The notes under the pieces: model-generated
Told to the model about the DNA's origin: nothing
Database searches by the model: none
What the model saw: only the letters and a program-made list of their open reading frames with translations
Made by a program: the position numbers and the translations under genes
Part shown: positions 1 through 5,858 of the stretch, piece by piece
Numbering within the stretch: position 1 is the first letter of the stretch
Layout of the letters: the number at the start of each line of letters is the position of its first letter
Origin: Methanosarcinales archaeon
Lineage (GTDB): Archaea > Halobacteriota > Methanosarcinia > Methanosarcinales > Methanogasteraceae
Assembly (NCBI GenBank): GCA_030605805.1
Contig: JAUWHQ010000183.1
Span: forward strand, 1-7,398
Length of the DNA: 7,398 bases
Direction: 5' to 3'

Positions 1-953
1 TTTTCATCGCCGGGGCAGTCTATCGTTGATGCGTCATGACCACGGTTGCCTGCTGCGATCACAGGCACCACGCCAGCCGCAGTGATGTTGTTGATCGCAG
101 CGGTCATGGTATCATCATGTTCACTGCTGCCACCACTGAAACTGATCACATCTGCGCCGCTATCTATCGACCACTGGAATGCGGCGATAACATCGCTCGA
201 ATAAGCATCGCCCGCCGAATTAAAGACCTTTGCAACCAGCAGGTTCGTTCCGGGCGCAACACCGGTCTCTAGCCCACCCGCCCCCGTGCCTGACACCGTT
301 CCGGCAACGTGGGTGCCATGCCCGTGATCATCGTACATATTAAGCGAACCATTTACATAATCGATCCATTGGAGGATCTTCGGATCATTGGTCGCTCCAT
401 TGTCGTCAAGGTCATCGAGGTCTGCGTGATCTGCATATATTCCGGTGTCAACGATCGAAACATTGATCCCGGAGCCATTGATCCCGAGATCCCACACATC
501 TGTTGCATTGATCTTGGAAACGCCCCACGTGGGGCTGACCGCCACGGTATGGAACGCGGGTTCCTTTAGCAGGTGCAGGATGCGGTCAGGCTCGATTCGC
601 TTTACATCGTCACGTCTCGACATCGCTTGTATGGCAGACCGCGATGCTTTCATCGCGACCGCGTTCACAAGCCAGAGATCCCTGACATCACCCGGATCGC
701 TGAGAAGACCGAGCCTGCCGGATGTGCTGGCAGCACCCCTCTGCGCGGCACTCCCGGTTCTCGCCTGCTTTGGATGTTTCAGGACGATGATGACCGGAAT
801 CCTGGCAGAATCGCTCTTTGTAGAGCACATCTGCACCTTCAGGTCAGGTACAATCTTATCTGAACAATCCAGACCATCTGGTGGTGCAGGGGCTGCATAC
901 ACCAGCATGGTGGCTATAAGCAGTAGTGCGACGGCTGTTGCGATCTGTTTCAA
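1..953 (-). CDS. Secreted subtilisin-like (S8) serine protease, 3' end outside window
   Basis: This encodes a secreted endopeptidase of the subtilase family; 317 residues are visible and the reading frame stays open to the left edge. Residues 1-21 form a signal peptide (Lys2, then a hydrophobic stretch to about residue 19, then AAPAPP). Residues about 51-125 resemble an I9 propeptide (RIPVIIVLKHP, then DDVKRIEPD). The catalytic domain begins near residue 143. Asp169 lies in SIVDTGI, His212 in DDHGHGTHVAGTV, and the oxyanion-hole Asn303 in VIAAGN. An acidic loop, DLDDLDDNG, at 178-186 is typical of archaeal subtilases and may bind calcium (inference). The Ser motif (GTSMA type) would lie beyond the edge. 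I chose the TTG at 951-953 because AGGGGGT sits 6 nt upstream and it supplies a complete signal peptide; the next ATG (codon 16) would cut that signal. It appears to be transcribed alone. The family assignment is firm; substrate and anchoring are unknown. Confidence 0.95.
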   Translation of the reverse strand, partial: MKQIATAVALLLIATMLVYAAPAPPDGLDCSDKIVPDLKVQMCSTKSDSARIPVIIVLKHPKQARTGSAAQRGAASTSGRLGLLSDPGDVRDLWLVNAVAMKASRSAIQAMSRRDDVKRIEPDRILHLLKEPAFHTVAVSPTWGVSKINATDVWDLGINGSGINVSIVDTGIYADHADLDDLDDNGATNDPKILQWIDYVNGSLNMYDDHGHGTHVAGTVSGTGAGGLETGVAPGTNLLVAKVFNSAGDAYSSDVIAAFQWSIDSGADVISFSGGSSEHDDTMTAAINNITAAGVVPVIAAGNRGHDASTIDCPGDE

Positions 954-959
954 TGAGTG

Positions 960-966
960 ACCCCCT
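960..966 (-). promoter_or_regulatory. Shine-Dalgarno site for the TTG-started protease
   Basis: The minus strand reads AGGGGGT, followed by 6 nt and then TTG. This site decides the start: without it the first ATG lies inside the signal-peptide core. Confidence 0.55.
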
Positions 967-997
967 GATACATATCCGATCGGATGGATGTGGTGCA

Positions 998-1009
998 TTC
1001 ATAATATTG
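998..1009 (-). promoter_or_regulatory. Possible TATA-like promoter element of the protease gene
   Basis: The minus strand reads CAATATTATGAA, an AT-rich block in otherwise mixed sequence, 45-56 nt upstream of the TTG start. With archaeal TATA-to-start spacing of about 25 nt, transcription would begin near 975-980, leaving a short leader that carries the Shine-Dalgarno site. The same 12-mer occurs on the same strand at 5089-5100. The match to the archaeal TATA consensus is loose. Confidence 0.3.
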
Positions 1010-1191
1010 GAATGCGCCGCTATTATAGGCTCGGGTGATGCGCGACACAGGGGTCTGGTACTTATGGGAACAATATCCGAAAATCCGAATGTGGTTCTGG
1101 CGATTACCGAAATTCGCCGACTAAGGGGAGGGAGATCACTCGCCTTTCCTTGTCTGAGAAACGGTTGGGTGAGAGTCAGAGACAGATCATC

Positions 1192-1203
1192 AAGAAAAGA
1201 GAG
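1192..1203 (-). terminator. Possible pyrimidine-rich terminator after the porB remnant
   Basis: The minus strand reads CTCTCTTTTCTT about 25 nt after the TGA-TGA stop pair of the porB remnant. Archaeal terminators are often simple T-rich tracts without a hairpin. The tract is short and interrupted, so support is weak. Confidence 0.2.
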
Positions 1204-1228
1204 AATGGCAGACCAATAGCCACCCTCA

Positions 1229-1708
1229 TCATACGAGCCCGTACCGCTCGACATTGTGGTCGGCGATCGCCTGAACCTTTGCAAGCTCCTCTTTGCCGCT
1301 TTCTGTGAAGAGGTGCTTAAACCGCCTCTGCATACGAAGATACTCTTCGACAGGCGTCTGTTTAATCTTGTGCACCTTCCCGAGTTCGCCGTCCACGAAC
1401 TCAACGAGCGGGTAGAGCGCGGTCCGGACAGCGAGTCTTCCGATCTCGACTGCCATTGCGCTGTCAAAGTACCAGCCTGTGCAGCATGATGAATGAATCT
1501 GGACATAAGTCGGACATCTGGTCTCGGTAGCGGTTTTTACCTTGCGGATTACGTCTTTTGGGTACGAGATCGAAGTGGTCGCCACATAAGGCGAGCCGTG
1601 CGCCACAAGGATCGCAGGCATATCCTTCTTCGGGCGGGGATTCCCGTACGATGCGCTGCCAGCCGGGCTGGTCGTGGTTGCAGCATCAAACGGCGTTGCA
1701 GCGACATT
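1229..1708 (-). pseudogene. porB: 5'-truncated pyruvate/2-oxoacid:ferredoxin oxidoreductase beta subunit (PorB C-terminal half)
   Basis: PorB is the thiamine-diphosphate-binding beta subunit of the cytoplasmic enzyme that interconverts pyruvate + CoA and acetyl-CoA + CO2 with ferredoxin. About 158 residues of recognisable PorB remain, against about 290-310 in the full protein. Visible landmarks in order are ATPFDAATTTSPAGSASYG, KKDMPAILVAHGSPYVAT, the YPKD segment, CCTGWYFD, VEIGRLAVRTALYPL, and the C-terminal block PVEEYLRMQRRFKHLF followed by IADHNVERYGLV. The N-terminal half, with the GDG...N cofactor motif and the usual YDNEAYMNTG segment, is absent. An in-frame TAA at 1718-1720 sits just upstream of where similarity starts, and the DNA beyond is AT-rich without por homology. 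An ATG at 1619-1621 could start a 130-residue product, but it could not bind the cofactor. No porA, porD or porG is adjacent. I therefore call it a remnant. A split gene or an assembly break are the alternatives. Confidence 0.82.
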
Positions 1709-1738
1709 GTGATCTGGTTAGAACCCATGTATATTTAA

Positions 1739-1762
1739 AATCTATGTGGCAATCTATGTGGC
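1739..1762. repeat. Perfect tandem duplication of a 12-bp unit
   Basis: The unit aatctatgtggc is present twice head to tail (1739-1750 and 1751-1762). It lies about 30 bp upstream of the point where porB similarity begins. It may be a target duplication, a slippage product or a rearrangement scar; the sequence does not distinguish these. Confidence 0.8.
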
Positions 1763-1840
1763 GGTGGGGCAGTCGGTGTGTTCTCCTGAATTAATTTGTC
1801 GTGCGGTACGGTTGGAATTCCTCTCACTGCTTAAGGGATG

Positions 1841-1869
1841 GATCGGAGGCGGTCTCACCAACGCCGATC
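1841..1869. repeat. Imperfect inverted repeat able to form a GC-rich hairpin
   Basis: GATCGG at 1841-1846 pairs with CCGATC at 1864-1869. An alternative register pairs GGCG at 1848-1851 with CGCC. No T-run follows on either strand, so it is not a typical intrinsic terminator. It overlaps the end of the putative 31-codon ORF at 1855-1950. Confidence 0.4.
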
Positions 1870-1950
1870 AACTACGAGTCTTGTGAAAAATCGGTAGTGT
1901 ACCAATCCGGGATAGTTAATGAAAATATCGTCTTTCCAAAAAGTTTTCAT
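1855..1950 (-). CDS. Putative 31-residue leaderless small ORF
   Basis: An ATG at 1948-1950 opens a 31-codon frame ending in TGA. The peptide starts MKTFWKDDIFINYPG and ends LVVDRRW; it is rich in aromatic and basic residues, has no recognised motif, and lacks a signal or membrane segment. There is no Shine-Dalgarno site. However, a TATAAATA box is centred about 26 nt upstream of the ATG, the spacing expected for an archaeal leaderless transcript. An inverted repeat (ATGAAAA at 1919-1925 and TTTTCAT at 1944-1950) covers the start. It may be a real small gene, a degraded fragment or chance. Confidence 0.2.
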   Translation of the reverse strand: MKTFWKDDIFINYPGLVHYRFFTRLVVDRRW

Positions 1951-1970
1951 GATAATTATTTCTGATATCA

Positions 1971-1980
1971 AATATTTATA
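1971..1980 (-). promoter_or_regulatory. TATA-box-like element
   Basis: The minus strand reads TATAAATATT, the best TATA-like match I found in the window. It lies about 26 nt before the ATG at 1948-1950, so a transcript could start at or next to that codon. The reverse complement is also AT-rich, but no plus-strand gene follows. Confidence 0.4.
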
Positions 1981-2119
1981 GATTCGCGCAAAAATAAATG
2001 CTATAATCCCAAAGTTAACAAATCTACGTTCATTAGTATTTATCTGTAGTTGGCTATATTTTTTGGATTTTTGAGATTGTTATTGGGTGGGCTACAACCG
2101 CATCACACATTATGATAAA

Positions 2120-3214
2120 CTATCGTATAGTAGGACAGTACAGAAAAATCACCCCCGACTCTCCCCATCGCTTCCACGCCCGCCAGCCCCCGAACACCAG
2201 AAGCAGAAGCACCGCCGCTGCCACGATCCACCACTTATTCGTCAGGAGCTTCTCTGAAAACGGCACCTTCGGAGCCACGGAAACCCCAATCTGCATCGGA
2301 TCCGAGATCCGGATATCGCCATCCCCGTCCTTGAACCTGATCCCTGTACTTATGCTGTACACCTTTGGAACCGCGCTCCGGTCGGTGCTGACACGGAATT
2401 GCGCGGTCACAGACTCGCCAGGCACAATCGTGCCGAGACGCTCCTGATTGTTAATCGCATTAAATGGCAGCATGTCGCTTACGCGAGCGATCGCATCTGT
2501 TGCGGTCTCTTCACCGGTATTTTGGTATGTGACGTTTAAAAATCCAGTCCCTCCGACCTGTAGATCGGATGCCACGTCGGTGACCTCGAAATCCGACTCT
2601 TTCGTAACCACGATCACTATAGTATGGTTCTGCACCCCGGTCGTATTCCAGTAATTGATATTCGGCTTATCAGGGGTACCGCTCACCTGCACATTCCAGA
2701 TGTGGTCGTAACAGGTCTCCATACGCAGGCGATACGTGCCGGCGGGCGCATCATCCTCGATACGGATCGGAAACCGTGCCGTTCCAGTTTCACCTGCTTT
2801 GATGGACTCGATCTCCCGCACATCTAATAGGACATCGACCGGCGCACCGTCTGCAAAGAGCACGACATCGACATGATTTGCGCACGATTTTTCGATCTCT
2901 GTCGCAAGTTCGGTTGCAGCGAGTATAATCTCGTCGTCATAGTTCTCCTTACTGGAATTGAGATATTGATCGCCCTTGATTCTGTAGATCGCCCCGTAAT
3001 TCTGGAGCGTTATTTCGAGTACCGCATCCTCGCCGCGATAAAACTCGTAATCCCCGACAAGCGTCGCAAGCAGGTATGGCTCGCCTGTGACATCATAGTA
3101 ATTCGTGGATCGTGTGTAGCTCTCAGGGATGTACTCGCTTCCGACCGCAACCGGAACCGCGAGCAATAGGGCGGTTGCGACGGTGGCAATTATGGCAACA
3201 ATCTTCGTTCGCAC
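2120..3214 (-). CDS. Secreted, membrane-anchored COG1361-like surface protein (second paralogue)
   Basis: This 364-residue protein is probably exported and held in the membrane by its C-terminus. Residues 1-25 form a signal peptide (MRTK, hydrophobic core, then VAVGS). A long beta-rich ectodomain follows; residues about 208-315 resemble the CARDB/NEW3-like beta-sandwich of COG1361 proteins (DFEVTDVASDLQVGG, YQNTGEETATDAIARV, LGTIVPGESVTAQF). One membrane segment spans about 328-345, followed by RAWKRW. Possible N-glycosylation sequons are NSS (86), NTT (190), NHT (196) and NVT (227). Unlike its neighbour it has cysteines (111, 168, 360). The start is GTG with GGGTGATC four nt upstream. It is a tandem paralogue of the gene at 3229-4338, with a 14-bp gap, so the two are co-transcribed. 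The tail GVIFLYCPTIR is odd for a cytoplasmic end and may reflect a small frameshift in the G-rich stretch before it. The role is unknown; related proteins are proposed S-layer or transporter accessory components. Confidence 0.85.
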   Translation of the reverse strand: MRTKIVAIIATVATALLLAVPVAVGSEYIPESYTRSTNYYDVTGEPYLLATLVGDYEFYRGEDAVLEITLQNYGAIYRIKGDQYLNSSKENYDDEIILAATELATEIEKSCANHVDVVLFADGAPVDVLLDVREIESIKAGETGTARFPIRIEDDAPAGTYRLRMETCYDHIWNVQVSGTPDKPNINYWNTTGVQNHTIVIVVTKESDFEVTDVASDLQVGGTGFLNVTYQNTGEETATDAIARVSDMLPFNAINNQERLGTIVPGESVTAQFRVSTDRSAVPKVYSISTGIRFKDGDGDIRISDPMQIGVSVAPKVPFSEKLLTNKWWIVAAAVLLLLVFGGWRAWKRWGESGVIFLYCPTIR

Positions 3215-3218
3215 CTGA

Positions 3219-3226
3219 GATCACCC
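3219..3226 (-). promoter_or_regulatory. Shine-Dalgarno site for the GTG-started paralogue
   Basis: The minus strand reads GGGTGATC, matching the archaeal GGAGGTGATC consensus, with 4 nt before the GTG at 3212-3214. It overlaps the 14-bp gap after the preceding stop and supports re-initiation within one mRNA. Confidence 0.7.
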
Positions 3227-3228
3227 GC

Positions 3229-4338
3229 TCAATCGTCTTGTTCATCCGTTCTCGGTGTGTTCCTGTTCTTGGCAAAGTTCGTGAGATAATACCGCACTCC
3301 GGTTGCCACGAGCACGAGAAGTGTAAGCAACACAGCCGGAAGAATGTAGGGCTTTACCTTCTCGGATGTCGGTATCAGATGTGCAATCGCGACTGTTGCA
3401 GTCATGGACTCTGATATTCTTGACTTCCCGGTCGAATCCGTAAACCTGATTTCGGTATCGATGCCATACGGCTTTATTGCGGCGCCGGAATCCGTATCGA
3501 GTACGAATATGCCGGTTACGCTCTCGCCCGGGGCAAGCGTTCCGAGATATGCCTGATCATCGGTGCTGCTGAACGGATCGGTCACGCTGATCCGTGCTAC
3601 CGCATCGGTTGCAGTCTCCTCGCCTGTATTCCGGTAAGTTATGGAAAGCACCCTGCCATCCTCGCCTGCACGGAGATCGGATGATACGTTGGTAATCTCA
3701 AAGTCAGCCAGTTTCTTGACGGTTATGTAGAGTACTTGTGTCTGGTCGAGTGTGTCGTACCAGAGGTTCACGTCAGTTCTACTGTCAGAGACGTTTCCGC
3801 TCACCTGAGCGTTCTTCTGGTACAGGTAGCTCGTGGCGAGTATCAGTGGGTATGTGCCGGCAGGAGCATTCTCATCGATCTCGATGTTGAATCGGGCAGT
3901 CTTACGCTCTCCCTTATCGCCATTGATCGATCCTGCCTGTTGCGGTCCCGATTTCACCTTGATCGGGATCTCCTCTGGCGCTATGAGCATTACAGTGATC
4001 CCGATCGCATTCACCTGCTGGAGTTCGTATCCGAGTTCCATATCTGCAAGGTCTTCCTCATTATCGCCGTCGGGCATGCGGTCGGACTCGAATCCGAGAA
4101 CAACTCCACGGTTGATCAGATCGATTGTAAGCGTCACCTCATCGCCGCGATCGAACTCAGCATCGCCGACGATTGCCGCTGTCAGGTTGGGCTTGCCGTA
4201 GATATCGTAGAAGTTCTGCGAGAACGTAAAGCCCGGCGAGAGGTCGTCTGGTATTCCAGCGACGGACGCGGTAGGCATCGATGCTGCGATCGCTGCGATT
4301 AGTAGTAGTGTGGCGAGCATTTCCTTAATCCTGTTCAT
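3229..4338 (-). CDS. Secreted, membrane-anchored COG1361-like surface protein (first paralogue)
   Basis: This 369-residue protein has a signal peptide at 1-28 (MNRIKEM, hydrophobic core, then TASVAG). Its N-terminal ectodomain contains NFYDIYGKPNLTAAIVGDAEF, matching the same region of the paralogue at 2120-3214. A CARDB/NEW3-like domain lies at about 210-320 (DFEITNVSSDL, YRNTGEETATDAVARI, LGTLAPGESVTG). A membrane helix covers about 330-350, and the short tail ends in the acidic TDEQDD. It has no cysteine. Sequons are NLT (51), NVS (182) and NVS (217). The ATG overlaps the TGA of the upstream PIN gene (ATGA), with GGGAGA about 4 nt upstream, so translation is probably coupled. The topology (ectodomain outside, tail inside) is firm. 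Function is not known; such proteins in archaea are often found near exporters or form part of the envelope. Confidence 0.87.
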   Translation of the reverse strand: MNRIKEMLATLLLIAAIAASMPTASVAGIPDDLSPGFTFSQNFYDIYGKPNLTAAIVGDAEFDRGDEVTLTIDLINRGVVLGFESDRMPDGDNEEDLADMELGYELQQVNAIGITVMLIAPEEIPIKVKSGPQQAGSINGDKGERKTARFNIEIDENAPAGTYPLILATSYLYQKNAQVSGNVSDSRTDVNLWYDTLDQTQVLYITVKKLADFEITNVSSDLRAGEDGRVLSITYRNTGEETATDAVARISVTDPFSSTDDQAYLGTLAPGESVTGIFVLDTDSGAAIKPYGIDTEIRFTDSTGKSRISESMTATVAIAHLIPTSEKVKPYILPAVLLTLLVLVATGVRYYLTNFAKNRNTPRTDEQDD

Positions 4339-4754
4339 GGTTTCTCCCGCAACAATACTTTGAATCCAGCCTGTTCAAAATGCCGGTCAGTCGTCAACGC
4401 TTCTGTCAAACCATATTCTTGCATGGCGACAAACGAGATACAATCGGTTAATCCCCACTCTTTGTCCACTCGTTCCATGTAAAGCTGCCACCCCTTTTCA
4501 TACAACTCCTCAGAAAGAGGAATGATCTCAATGCCGGGGTCTTCTTCCAGCGCTTTTGTCAACGTAACAGAAGCACTCCGATAGCGCAGCTTAGCCAGCG
4601 CATTACCGATTTCCAGTACTACTGCCCGTGTAGTGACGAGCCGGGTCCCTTCGGCTTCTATCTTCATTGCAAGCATTTCCGCCAATTTGTGATATCGGTC
4701 TGTTGTGGCGGAGAGGGCAATGGCGTAGGAAGCATCAAGAAAGATTTCAATCAT
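4335..4754 (-). CDS. vapC: PIN-domain toxin (VapC-like ribonuclease)
   Basis: This 139-residue protein has the size of a single PIN domain. PIN toxins are metal-dependent RNases that cut RNA when not bound by their antitoxin. The four acidic active-site positions are visible: Asp7 in IFLDAS, Glu48 in VVLEIGNAL, Asp104 in GLTDCISFVAM and Asp123 in LTTDRHF. The layout (LDAS, LEIGNAL, LTDCIS, LTTDRHF) is that of archaeal VapC-type proteins, and all key residues are intact, so the nuclease should be active. I chose the ATG at 4752-4754 rather than the upstream start at 4793, because the extra 13 residues come from antitoxin DNA and do not belong to the PIN fold. The start overlaps the antitoxin stop by 8 bp (ATGATTGA). 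Its own TGA overlaps the ATG of the surface-protein gene, an uncommon partner for a toxin. Confidence 0.92.
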   Translation of the reverse strand: MIEIFLDASYAIALSATTDRYHKLAEMLAMKIEAEGTRLVTTRAVVLEIGNALAKLRYRSASVTLTKALEEDPGIEIIPLSEELYEKGWQLYMERVDKEWGLTDCISFVAMQEYGLTEALTTDRHFEQAGFKVLLREKP

Positions 4755-4983
4755 CAGATCGCTCACTCTTCGTTTTGTAAAGGTAATCCTCAAGATTGGT
4801 TGACCAATCGGATGGACCTTCCAGCTTAAGTGAGCGAGCAGTCTGCAAAAAAGATCCTGCTTTCGCCTTCGCGGGTTTGATTATCTCGATTGTTATGCGC
4901 ATATATGTGTTGGGTTCCAGGTCTACCGGCTCTTCTGGATGTAACACCATACCATCGAAGGTTGCATGTATTGTCTTTAGCAT
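4747..4983 (-). CDS. DUF104/AF2212-like antitoxin partner of the PIN toxin
   Basis: This 78-residue protein would bind and neutralise the adjacent PIN RNase. The N-terminal half is a short beta-rich domain with the family pattern TIHATFDGMVLHPEEPVDL followed by TYMRITIEI (residues 4-34). The C-terminal tail SFLQTARSLKLEGPSDWS (44-61) and LEDYLY is the usual toxin-binding part in this family. The order (antitoxin first), small size and 8-bp overlap with the toxin are standard for the pair. The start is ATG with GGAGATGAT upstream. The product probably represses its own promoter, as many antitoxins do, but DUF104-type proteins lack an obvious DNA-binding fold, so this is uncertain. The match is from recognised motifs, not a search. 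Confidence 0.88.
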   Translation of the reverse strand: MLKTIHATFDGMVLHPEEPVDLEPNTYMRITIEIIKPAKAKAGSFLQTARSLKLEGPSDWSTNLEDYLYKTKSERSDD

Positions 4984-4986
4984 CTT

Positions 4987-4995
4987 ATCATCTCC
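4987..4995 (-). promoter_or_regulatory. Shine-Dalgarno site of the antitoxin gene
   Basis: The minus strand reads GGAGATGAT, 3 nt before the ATG, one substitution from the archaeal consensus GGAGGTGAT. It supports the ATG at 4981-4983 as the start of the four-gene operon. Confidence 0.6.
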
Positions 4996-5086
4996 ATCAT
5001 TTGGTTCTTCATTCGGTTATCATATTCGTGACATTTGGCATCGCTCGTTCCACCCGTTCACCTCGTGTACAGTAGCTACGCAGGAG

Positions 5087-5104
5087 TTTTCATAATATTG
5101 AAAA
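5087..5104 (-). promoter_or_regulatory. Palindromic AT-rich element, probable promoter or operator of the toxin-antitoxin/surface operon
   Basis: The minus strand reads TTTTCAATATTATGAAAA, an almost perfect inverted repeat (TTTTCA arms inverted as TGAAAA). It lies about 105 nt upstream of the antitoxin ATG, in the only gap before that gene. It contains the 12-mer CAATATTATGAA also found upstream of the protease gene. It may be a TATA element, giving a leader of about 80-90 nt, or an operator bound by a dimer. Confidence 0.35.
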
Positions 5105-5135
5105 GATTCGTACCGCGTATACAAGTGGCAGTATA

Positions 5136-5858
5136 TCATGAGTCACGCCCCCAGTCCCGATCCACTTCAGCCGCCCGGTTACCATCCCAGATCCAGTGAA
5201 GTTTCTGCTGGCTCTTGGGATTGGTATATTCAACCAGTCCCTGCACGTTTTCAGTATTGTGGTTCTTGGAAAAGGTCAGAGTATTGGCAGAAAAAGTTCG
5301 TTTGAGCCAGTCGAGATCGGCTCTATCCTCATAAGATAAGTTATACCTGACATCTTCAATTCCTGCCGAAAAATTAACCAGCGACCATGCAGCCGGTGCC
5401 GTTAGACAGCATCCTATCTGTGCGGCTTGAGCTACTTTCTGAAGATGATCGTGATCGACCGCCTCGATGTAGATCGCTGGAGGAAGGAGGGGGTGCTCAC
5501 TTCCCTGTAATTTACTACTATGTGAAACAGAGTTCCGGTTACCTTTTACAAAATCTTTCATCTTCCGGACCATCGAGGGAGTCCTGGCACCTGTTAAAAC
5601 CGCTTTTGGCAAACCATACGGCGGCAGGGCAACAAGAACAGGCGGGCAAGCAAAAACCTGACGTCTGTCACTATCAAAATCGAACTCACAATGACCCAGC
5701 GAGTCCAGATACCGGATAGTCTGGCGCCGGACGTAATTAAGATCGACTTCGCTTGTCGATATTCCGGGTAACTGGCACAGTGCATCAAATGTTGCATTGA
5801 ACTTATCTATACTCATCCGCCCACTCGTGCTGATGGCTTGCAGAAGTAACTTAGACAC
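5136..5858 (-). CDS. Unrecognised 240-residue protein, second gene of an overlapping pair
   Basis: I do not recognise this protein. Residues 1-55 are mainly helical (SKLLLQAISTSGRMSIDKF, then VRRQTIRYLDSLGHCEFD) and could form a winged-helix-like DNA-binding domain. Then come a hydrophobic, proline-rich segment with PPVLVALPPYGLPKAVLTGAR (72-91), a middle alpha/beta part, and a C-terminus with WIWDG and EVDRDWGRDS. There is no signal peptide or membrane helix, so it is cytoplasmic. I chose GTG at 5856-5858 because GGGGAGG lies 9 nt upstream; the longer TTG start at 5867 directly abuts that site. It overlaps the preceding stop by 8 bp (GTGTCTAA), so the two are translated together. The end after DWGR is abrupt, and the +1 frame stays open for about 17 codons, so a frameshift-shortened C-terminus is possible. 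Nothing shows a catalytic motif. Confidence 0.75.
   Translation of the reverse strand: MSKLLLQAISTSGRMSIDKFNATFDALCQLPGISTSEVDLNYVRRQTIRYLDSLGHCEFDFDSDRRQVFACPPVLVALPPYGLPKAVLTGARTPSMVRKMKDFVKGNRNSVSHSSKLQGSEHPLLPPAIYIEAVDHDHLQKVAQAAQIGCCLTAPAAWSLVNFSAGIEDVRYNLSYEDRADLDWLKRTFSANTLTFSKNHNTENVQGLVEYTNPKSQQKLHWIWDGNRAAEVDRDWGRDS

Larger units (their letters stand above)
1763..2119. other. AT-rich intergenic stretch between the surface-protein operon and the porB remnant
   Basis: Roughly 1880-2110 is markedly more AT-rich than the flanking genes. It holds the TATA-like box at 1971-1980, the small ORF at 1855-1950, the hairpin at 1841-1869, an 8-bp palindrome TGATATCA at 1963-1970, and T-rich tracts. 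On the minus strand ATTTATTTTTG (1989-1999) could terminate the surface-protein operon about 120 nt past its last stop. On the plus strand the T-runs near 2058-2072 serve no visible gene. I see no tRNA, transposase or extension of porB here. Confidence 0.6.

Noticed and set aside
856..1506. Minus-strand frame of 216 codons overlapping the porB remnant and the protease start
   Set aside because: It runs out of frame through clearly recognisable PorB sequence, then through the protease upstream region, and its product is Ser/Arg-rich with no motif.
1739..1762. CRISPR-like repeat
   Set aside because: There are only two 12-bp units, directly adjacent with no spacer, and no cas gene.
2050..2080. 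T-runs as a plus-strand terminator
   Set aside because: No plus-strand gene lies upstream, so there is nothing for it to terminate; kept only as part of the AT-rich stretch.
3736..4302. Plus-strand frames of 188 and 122 codons
   Set aside because: Both are antisense to the surface-protein gene, which has a signal peptide, membrane helix and paralogue that prove its frame.
4755..4793. Upstream start giving a 152-residue PIN protein
   Set aside because: The extra 13 residues are read from antitoxin coding DNA; the ATG at 4754 starts exactly at the PIN fold and gives the usual 8-bp overlap.
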